Shown here one piece after another: positions 14,557 through 18,886 of a DNA stretch of 18,886 bases (within the stretch, counting starts at the first letter, position 1; each line of letters starts with the position of its first letter). Origin of the DNA: JACQHM01 sp964535215 (GTDB lineage Bacteria; Methylomirabilota; Methylomirabilia; Methylomirabilales; JACQHM01); NCBI GenBank assembly GCA_964535215.1, contig CAZHST010000053.1, forward strand, positions 1 through 18,886, written 5' to 3'. The translations under genes were made by a program, and so were the position numbers. The notes below the pieces were generated by a model. The model had not been told where the DNA came from. It was given only the letters and a program-made list of their open reading frames with translations, and made no database searches.

Positions 14557-15627
14557 CTAAGGCTCAGCCTTCTCGAAGTGGCCCTCCACCCATTCCCCGT
14601 TGGGGCCAAAGTGGCCGAGGACCCACCGCTCTCCAGGCTTGGCCAGCTTCAAGAGATCAACGATCACGGCATCAATCTCCGCGTAGACCGCCGAACTTAA
14701 GGTTTCGTACCGCTTCCGGATCACCCCTTCCTGGTCAATGAGAACCAGGGTGGGGATGAGGGAGAGCCCCCCCAAGGCCTCGAGGGCCTCGGAGCTGGCC
14801 AGGAAGTTCGGGTACGTGACATGGTTGTTCTCGAGGAACGCCTTCACCTCCGTAACGTTGGAGTGGTCCAGGTGGAGGCCGAGGACCTCCAGACCCTGGG
14901 CCCTGAACCGTTCAGAAACGAGCTGGAGGCGTGGGATACCGGATCTGGCAATCTCCGAGGTAAGCAACCAGAGATCCACCAGCACGACCTTACCGCGATA
15001 CGTCGAAAACGGGACAACCTCCCCTTCAAAGGTGATCAGCGGGAAGTCCCGGATGGGCCGGAGGGGCCCTCCAGGTTCCCTCGCGGCCGTGGGCCGCTGA
15101 CCGCTCTTCAGTCCCAACAGCACCTCGATGGTCCACTCCAGGTCCTCCTCGATCTCGGAGCTGTCGCCGACGTACTTCCTCACGATTGTTCCCGTCTGAT
15201 CCACCAGGAAGGCCGTTGGGGTGCCGACGATGCCCCCATAGGCGTCGAGGACCTCCGGCGTGGCCAGGACCGTGGGATAGGTCAGGCCCCGCTCCTTGAT
15301 AAAGGCCTTCGTCTCCTCCGGGGCTTTTCGGTAAAGGTTGAGCCCGATGAGCTCGAATCCCTTGGACCGGTACCGGTCATACTGGGCCTGGCGGAGGGCG
15401 ACCGTCCCCCGGCAGACGGGTCAGTAGGTGTGCCAGAAGTCCAGGAGGACCACCTTCCCCCGGTAGTCCGAGAGCCTGATCAGCTTACCCTCCAGCGAGG
15501 GGAGGGCAAAGTCCGGAGCGGGCCGGCCTTCCCCCGATGTTGTCTGGGCCCCTATGGCCATTGAGGGGATGAGGAGCGTGAGGGCGATGGTGACGGCGGT
15601 GGCTCTCCCTTTATGAGCGCCTTGCAT
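14557..15627 (-). CDS. Periplasmic tandem thioredoxin-like protein with predicted selenocysteine (U-x-x-C)
   Basis: Conventional translation stops at a TGA (15423-15421), but the same frame continues without another stop to 14557, giving 356 aa. Residues 1-27 are a signal peptide. Domain 1 (about 33-170) is TlpA/ResA-like: APDFALPSLEG, GKVVLLDFWHTY, then UGA as residue 69, then PVCR, so the redox motif is U69-P-V-C72 where relatives have C-x-x-C, and GTPTAFLVD gives the cis-Pro (P137). Domain 2 (about 190-335) repeats the fold, but its motif reads S224-E-I-A227, without redox residues. A GGUC-capped stem-loop 17 nt after the UGA fits a bacterial SECIS. AAGGAGG precedes the ATG, 8 nt from the MerE-like gene. 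A nonsense mutation is the alternative; open reading beyond the stop argues against it. Confidence 0.82.
15392..15411 (-). promoter_or_regulatory. Putative bacterial SECIS element
   Basis: Downstream of the UGA (15423-15421), 17 nt precede a GGUC apex (15403-15400) closed by C15404-G15399. Below it GGGGG (15410-15406) pairs with the C/U-rich strand 15398-15393, with A15405 bulged or mismatched, and one more C-G pair (15411/15392) is possible. In E. coli fdhF the GGUC loop lies 18 nt after the UGA and also has a bulged base. Confidence 0.7.
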
Positions 15628-15634
15628 GACGCCT

Positions 15635-15910
15635 TCACCTCCTTCCAGGGGATCGGTGTGACGCTTCCTGCCGCCGCTCCCGTTCCAGCAACTTCAACCC
15701 CATGGCCAGGGCGAACAGAAAATAGGCCGTGAGACCGATCACGGTCAGGAGGAGGTTCTCCTGGAGAACCCCCGCCAGGGCCGTCCCGCCCAGGATGGCC
15801 AGGATCAGCGGGAGATGGCAGGGGCAGGTGACGGCCGCCGTCGCTAAGAGAACATAGGCCCTCCAAGGTTTCCTTGGCCCTTGCTTCTCCACCGCCGGTG
15901 TCTTCAGCAC
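15635..15910 (-). CDS. MerE-like small membrane protein (organomercury/mercury transporter family)
   Basis: MerE proteins are ~80-aa inner-membrane proteins of mercury-resistance operons implicated in uptake of mercuric and methylmercury ions. This 91-aa product has the same plan: a polar start, a first helix AYVLLATAAVTCPCHLPLIL holding the Cys-Pro-Cys pair (C29, C31) followed by HLP exactly as in MerE, a GGTALAG turn, a second helix (about 53-72), and a basic tail. The start is GTG 15910 with GGGAGG. No merR, merA or merP is in the window, so this is not a standard mer operon; it stands between an anti-sigma gene and the selenothioredoxin-like gene. Other soft metals or a thiol-redox role are possible. 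Confidence 0.75.
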   Translation of the reverse strand: MLKTPAVEKQGPRKPWRAYVLLATAAVTCPCHLPLILAILGGTALAGVLQENLLLTVIGLTAYFLFALAMGLKLLERERRQEASHRSPGRR

Positions 15911-15933
15911 CCGTTCCTCCCATAAAACCTATG

Positions 15934-16779
15934 TCAGATCCGCCACGCCACCCCAAATCCCCCCAGCGCCCCCAGCAGGCCTCCTAAAGCAGAGCCAGCG
16001 AGGAGGCTAAGATAGACGGCCAGACCAAACGGGGTGCAGATCAAGGCCAACCCTGGGGCCATGACAGCAATGTAGAGGCAGGTGGCCAGGAGGGCATGGG
16101 GGAGGAGCCTCTGTTCCAATCGCTTCCCCACGAATAAACCTGCTACAAGGGCGGCGAGGGTCGTGTAGGTTCCACCGACAATGAAATAGCCCAGCGCCGG
16201 CGACGAGTCGAGGCCCCCCCACCGGAAGATCCAGCCGGGTGGGACGGCGTAAAAGGTAAGGCAGGCCAGGCCGATGGTCAGGAGGGCCGCCCGAGCCGTT
16301 ACCTTCAGCGACGGACCGGTCGTTCCAAGCCTTCCGCCGAGCACCCCTCCCGAGCCCCAGAGGGCAAGATGAGAGAGGCCGGCGAAGAGGCCCCCTGAAA
16401 GGACCCCCAGGAGGAGATGGACCACCGGGGGAAAGGCACTCGCGTCCAGATACTTTCGGAGGAGCAGGAGGGAGGCCAGGGCCCAGAGGGTGCCGCCGGC
16501 GATGGAGATCAACGGCTCGACAAAGGGCCTCCCCGGAAGGGGCGATCCCTTCAGCCTCCCGGCCGGCTTCAGAAGGCCCATGGTGACAGATTCGGGAGAG
16601 GGTTCTGGGGACGGCACCTCCCACAGATCCAGGGCCTGAAGCGTCCGCTTTAAGGCAGCGAGTTCTTCCTGACAGGGATGGCACGCCTGAAGATGCCCTT
16701 CGACCGCCCCCTGCTCGGGGGCCGAACACTCGTCATACAGGTAGTGGATCAGCAGCTCCTGAACCTCTCGACAGTTCAT
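15934..16779 (-). CDS. Membrane anti-sigma factor with zinc-finger (ZAS) domain
   Basis: The 281-aa product begins with an anti-sigma zinc finger: EVQELLIHYLYDEC, then H29-x3-C33-x2-C36 in HLQACHPC. These domains hold a partner ECF sigma factor and release it on a signal. A Pro/Ser-rich linker (about 55-75) leads to a large membrane domain of about six hydrophobic segments (e.g. SIAGGTLWALASLLLL, ALLTIGLACLTFYAV), much larger than the single helix of simple anti-sigmas, so it may sense in the membrane. I chose ATG 16779 (MNCREVQ); longer in-frame starts overlap the sigma gene. It follows the sigma gene by 14 nt. The pairing with the sigma factor is inferred from position and domain. Confidence 0.85.
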   Translation of the reverse strand: MNCREVQELLIHYLYDECSAPEQGAVEGHLQACHPCQEELAALKRTLQALDLWEVPSPEPSPESVTMGLLKPAGRLKGSPLPGRPFVEPLISIAGGTLWALASLLLLRKYLDASAFPPVVHLLLGVLSGGLFAGLSHLALWGSGGVLGGRLGTTGPSLKVTARAALLTIGLACLTFYAVPPGWIFRWGGLDSSPALGYFIVGGTYTTLAALVAGLFVGKRLEQRLLPHALLATCLYIAVMAPGLALICTPFGLAVYLSLLAGSALGGLLGALGGFGVAWRI

Positions 16780-16793
16780 CCCTTTGACACTCC

Positions 16794-17402
16794 TTACACC
16801 AGACCCTTTTTGGTCAACCACTCTTTCAACGCATGGATGGAGCAGTGCATGCGGGACTTCACCGTTCCAAGGGGACAGCCCAGGATCTCCGCGATCTCCT
16901 GATAGCTCAAGCCGTGATAGTGCCTTAAGAGCAGGACAAGGCGGTGCTCCTCGGAAAGCTCGGTCATCGCCCGCTTCACCTCGGCCTCCAACTCTCGCTT
17001 CAGGACTTCATCGAGGACCGGAGGTGTGCTGGCAAGCCCTCCGTTTTCGGCGGGAGCCCCGACCCCTTCCACGGTCCACCGCCGTCTCATCTTCCTGGCA
17101 TGATCCCGTCCGAGGTTGGCCGCGATGGCAAAGAGCCAGTTTGAGAACTTCCTGGTCGGATCGTAGCCCCGGATCCCCCGCTGCCCATGCAGGAAGGTTT
17201 CCTGGGCCAAGTCCTCGGCCAGGCCCCGATCCATCACAAACCGGTAGAAGAAGGCCACCAGCCGGACCCGATACCGGCGGTAGAGGATCTCGAAGGCCAT
17301 CTCGTCTCCGGCCTTCCACGACCGGGCCAGGGCCTCGTCCGAGACAGAGGCTGGATCCTCAAAGTTCATCAGGTGGTACGACCCTTCCCCTGAAAGGTTC
17401 AC
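16794..17402 (-). CDS. ECF-type RNA polymerase sigma factor
   Basis: An extracytoplasmic-function sigma factor of 202 aa. Region 2 spans about 30-105: FEILYRRYRVRLVAF, the core-binding DRGLAEDLAQETFL, and FSNWLFAIAANLGRDHARK. A short linker (VEGVGAPAENGG) leads to region 4 (about 140-195) with the helix-turn-helix LSYQEIAEILGCPLGTVKSR. There is no C-terminal extension. The start is uncertain: GTG 17402 or ATG 17369, the latter giving a product 11 residues shorter with a common ECF N-terminus. The promoter upstream (17464-17436) matches one before the cupredoxin-like gene, implying autoregulation and a shared regulon. It leads an operon with its probable anti-sigma. Confidence 0.93.
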   Translation of the reverse strand: MNLSGEGSYHLMNFEDPASVSDEALARSWKAGDEMAFEILYRRYRVRLVAFFYRFVMDRGLAEDLAQETFLHGQRGIRGYDPTRKFSNWLFAIAANLGRDHARKMRRRWTVEGVGAPAENGGLASTPPVLDEVLKRELEAEVKRAMTELSEEHRLVLLLRHYHGLSYQEIAEILGCPLGTVKSRMHCSIHALKEWLTKKGLV

Positions 17403-17435
17403 ACCCTGATTCTTCCAGGCGACGCCGCTTTACTA

Positions 17436-17464
17436 GAAATACGCTTCGCACCGAAAAAGGTTCA
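17436..17464 (-). promoter_or_regulatory. ECF-type promoter A, upstream of the sigma-factor operon
   Basis: On the minus strand TGAACC (17464-17459) is followed after 15 nt by CGTATTTC (17443-17436). Both boxes and the spacing are identical to those of promoter B at 18454-18426. AAC-type -35 boxes and CGT-containing -10 boxes are typical of ECF sigma factors, so autoregulation is likely. Confidence 0.75.
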
Positions 17465-17489
17465 TGAAAAAAGGGAGCCGGAAATGAGA

Positions 17490-17518
17490 GGCGGGAGAAG
17501 GGGATCCCTCCTCCCGCC
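17490..17518 (-). terminator. Hairpin after the triple-repeat gene, probable terminator
   Basis: GGCGGGAG (17490-17497) and CTCCCGCC (17511-17518) form an 8-bp GC stem. The loop 17498-17510 can pair further through a G-U pair and four more base pairs, leaving a 3-nt loop. In the direction of transcription only a broken T-rich stretch follows, with a run of six T about 20 nt on. It separates the repeat-protein operon from the sigma-factor promoter. Confidence 0.55.
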
Positions 17519-17542
17519 AAGGCCTTCAAAGGCCTTTTGTCT

Positions 17543-17890
17543 TTACTCCACCTTTGACCTCGGCACCCAGAGATTCGGGTACCCCCGCAGCATGACCAGC
17601 TCCTCAGGGGCCAGGCCCAGTTCGGCAGGAAGGGCCGTCTTCGCTTCACCGATGACCCTGACCTTGGAGACCCAGAGGTTCGGGTACCCCGGCAGCATGA
17701 CCAGCTCCTCACCCCGCTCGGGAGGTACGGTCACCTGCGGTTCCCCGATGACCTTGGCCTTGGGCACCCAGATATTGGGGTAGCCCCGCAGCATAAACAT
17801 CTCCTCGGCGGTGCCGGGCACGGCCGATGCCGCCACCAGCCCCAGGACCACCAGGAGGGCCCAAAGGTGGACTCTTAACCCTCTTGCCAT
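17543..17890 (-). CDS. Small secreted protein of three GYPN(L/I)WV repeats
   Basis: The 115-aa product has a signal peptide (about 1-28, cleavage likely after GTA). The mature ~87 residues are nearly all repeat: units at 29-50, 61-82 and 96-115, each EE-x-(V/F)-ML-x-GYPN-(L/I)-WV followed by alternating basic and small residues, and KVIGE or RVIGE in the first two. Pro/Ala-rich linkers of 10 and 13 residues separate them. There are no Cys or His residues in the mature protein; Met, Tyr and Trp recur at fixed positions. I do not recognise a family. AAAGGAGGG precedes the ATG. It lies 32 nt after the cupredoxin-like gene, with a hairpin after its stop, so both probably share ECF promoter B. Confidence 0.85.
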   Translation of the reverse strand: MARGLRVHLWALLVVLGLVAASAVPGTAEEMFMLRGYPNIWVPKAKVIGEPQVTVPPERGEELVMLPGYPNLWVSKVRVIGEAKTALPAELGLAPEELVMLRGYPNLWVPRSKVE

Positions 17891-17922
17891 CGCGCTTCCC
17901 TCCTTTAAAGGCTGCCAAGGAT

Positions 17923-18354
17923 CTATTTCTTGACGGTAATCGTTCCAACCGGCACGATTCGCCTGGGGCTGACAAAGTAGCCCTCTCCCCCCCTGAAGAA
18001 CACGATGTACTGGTAGGTGCCCGGCTCGACAAAGCAGAGGCTGGCCGCACCGCCGATCGGGATGATCCCTGAGGTGTAGGCCCCATCTTCGTTCAGGCGG
18101 AACCGGGTCGGGGCCACACAGGCCAGCTTCACGGGTGTCCCCTCAGCAAAGGACACCGTGGCCGGTGCGTCAACGGCCACCCAGATCACCGTGTCCCCGG
18201 GGTTGATCTCGAGGTCCGGTAAGCGGAAGTCCCTGGCGACCAGATGGATGATCTTGGTAACGCCGGTCGGCTTCACCTGGGCCCAGGTCTCTGCGATCCC
18301 CATGACCAGGACAGCAACCAGGAGCCCCCAGAAACTCAGATAGACCCTTTTCAT
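17923..18354 (-). CDS. Exported cupredoxin-like protein lacking the copper ligands
   Basis: The 143-aa product has a signal peptide to about residue 26 (hydrophobic core 8-20, TWAQ). The mature part has cupredoxin-like strands: LEINPGDTVIWVAVDAPATVSF, where plastocyanin-like proteins have a copper His near A65, and FVEPGTYQYIVFF, where they have Cys-x-His-x-Met ligands after the PGTYxY. Neither His nor the C-x2-H-x-M set is present, so a type 1 copper site is unlikely. Cysteines C79 and C107 could form a disulfide. ATG 18354 has AGGAGGAGGAAG just upstream; a longer frame to 18372 reads through that site. ECF promoter B lies about 70 nt upstream. Confidence 0.8.
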   Translation of the reverse strand: MKRVYLSFWGLLVAVLVMGIAETWAQVKPTGVTKIIHLVARDFRLPDLEINPGDTVIWVAVDAPATVSFAEGTPVKLACVAPTRFRLNEDGAYTSGIIPIGGAASLCFVEPGTYQYIVFFRGGEGYFVSPRRIVPVGTITVKK

Positions 18355-18425
18355 GAACTTCCTCCTCCTCAAGTTCGCCTGAACCCTCCAGTTCGGCCCT
18401 GATGGCCCCTCACCACTTCTACAGG

Positions 18426-18454
18426 GAAATACGTCTGTCAGCCCAAAGGGTTCA
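18426..18454 (-). promoter_or_regulatory. ECF-type promoter B, upstream of the cupredoxin-like operon
   Basis: On the minus strand TGAACC (18454-18449), 15 nt, CGTATTTC (18433-18426): the same boxes and spacing as promoter A at 17464-17436. The predicted start near 18420 gives a ~65-nt leader before ATG 18354. Confidence 0.75.
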
Positions 18455-18827
18455 CTGCGATTCGGCGGGAAGATCGCGTCGGTTGAGCTGGTGAAAGAAA
18501 GGTGGGGCAGGGGCCGGTGCCGGGGAAGAGGGGAGGGGGTGAAGCAATGAGCGGTTCATCCCCTCGCACCGGCCCCTGGTTGAGAGCTGACCTTCGCTAG
18601 CGGCGCACTCCTCTAAGGTCAAAGGTCACTCGGAAGGAAGGGGGAGGGGGAGGCCGCCTTCCTCTCCCAAGAGGCGTGAGGGTCTCGCCTCGAGGACGAA
18701 CGCGTGGGGGTGTCCGTGAGAAGGAGGGCACGCACCTCCTCCTCCCCTTTTGCGACGATCCGCTAGGGAGGGATCGCCATCTTAAGCCTCCCTTGGTCTT
18801 GCCAGGCCAACGATGGAGGGGTTGACG
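18455..18827. other. Gene-free stretch with inverted repeats
   Basis: No convincing reading frame is seen on either strand in this ~370-nt, G/A-rich region. Besides the large hairpin at 18508-18578 it holds GACCTT...AAGGTC (around 18591-18620), a tandem AAGGTCAAAGGTCA, and CGATCC...GGATCG near 18756-18776. I could not match it to tmRNA, RNase P RNA, SRP RNA or tRNA-Sec. Confidence 0.5.
18508..18578. repeat. Large stem-loop, 13-bp perfect arms
   Basis: CAGGGGCCGGTGC (18508-18520) and GCACCGGCCCCTG (18566-18578) are perfect reverse complements. Inside, GGGGGTGAA (18535-18543) pairs with TTCATCCCC (18555-18563). On the minus strand the right end is followed by a pyrimidine stretch with CTTTCTTTC, so a terminator or a small structured RNA is possible. 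Confidence 0.6.
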
Positions 18828-18886
18828 TTACGGGGAGAGGGGCTTGACCAGATCGTTGGGGGAGAAGCCCTTCCCCTCCGTGATGA
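18828..18886 (-). CDS. Possible C-terminus of a minus-strand gene entering from the right
   Basis: One minus-strand frame is open from the window edge to a TAA at 18830-18828 and ends ...EGKGFSPNDLVKPLSP, which reads like ordinary protein rather than G/A-rich noise. It is too short to assign, and no start is inside the window. Confidence 0.35.
   Translation of the reverse strand, partial: ITEGKGFSPNDLVKPLSP

Noticed and set aside
15421..15627. A 68-aa truncated thioredoxin-like protein plus a separate 215-aa protein from 15204, i.e. a nonsense-broken gene
   Set aside because: The frame between the TGA and 15204 is fully open and encodes the expected thioredoxin core. The TGA is precisely at a redox-Cys position and a SECIS-like hairpin follows.
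18547..18600. Short plus-strand frame starting ATGAGCGG
   Set aside because: Only about 17 codons, inside the large hairpin and without a ribosome binding site.
18455..18827. tRNA-Sec, tmRNA, RNase P or SRP RNA in the gene-free region
   Set aside because: I looked for TTCGA-type T loops, a TCA anticodon arm and the conserved cores of these RNAs and found none.

Overview
The window is GC-rich DNA (by eye above 60 %) with dense, often overlapping genes and strong AGGAGG-type ribosome binding sites. The gene content points to a Gram-negative, heme-rich, hopanoid-making bacterium. It includes a hopanoid C-3 methylase, a PagL-like outer-membrane lipase, a hemE-hemH-hemY heme operon, a periplasmic cytochrome c and an in-frame UGA that looks like selenocysteine. 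A member of candidate phylum NC10/Methylomirabilota or a relative would fit, but that is inference from gene content only.

Layout. 1-590: start of a secreted Met/Gly-rich protein (minus) and, divergent from it, a collapsed FGGY-kinase remnant leading into rpiB. 1038-2219: FIST-domain sensor protein (minus), convergent with rpiB. 2220-2467: divergent promoter region. 2468-6702: heme operon hemE-hemH-hemY, then a ferredoxin and a c-type cytochrome. 6761-6833: tRNA-Ala(CGC) (minus). 7026-9899: pterin/queuosine cluster PCD-queD-queC-folE, ending with pyrF. 9937-13068 (minus): operon pagL-like, hpnR, haloalkane dehalogenase, behind a near-consensus promoter. 13189-17402 (minus): ECF sigma factor, zinc-finger membrane anti-sigma, MerE-like membrane protein, periplasmic double-thioredoxin protein with a UGA at the first redox position (U-x-x-C), DUF302 protein, and a polytopic membrane protein. 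17543-18354 (minus): a cupredoxin-like protein lacking copper ligands and a small secreted protein made almost only of three copies of one motif. 18455-18827: no gene; inverted repeats. 18828-18886: probable C-terminus of another minus-strand gene.

The most interesting part is the right third. The promoters of the sigma-factor operon and of the cupredoxin/repeat-protein operon share the same TGAACC-N15-CGTATTTC element, so both are probably read by the sigma factor encoded here. The proposed regulon joins a selenothioredoxin, a mercury-transporter-like protein, a DUF302 protein and two unusual secreted proteins: a possible envelope redox or heavy-metal response. A GGUC-capped stem-loop lies 17 nt after the UGA, the geometry of a bacterial SECIS element, which supports selenocysteine over a broken gene.
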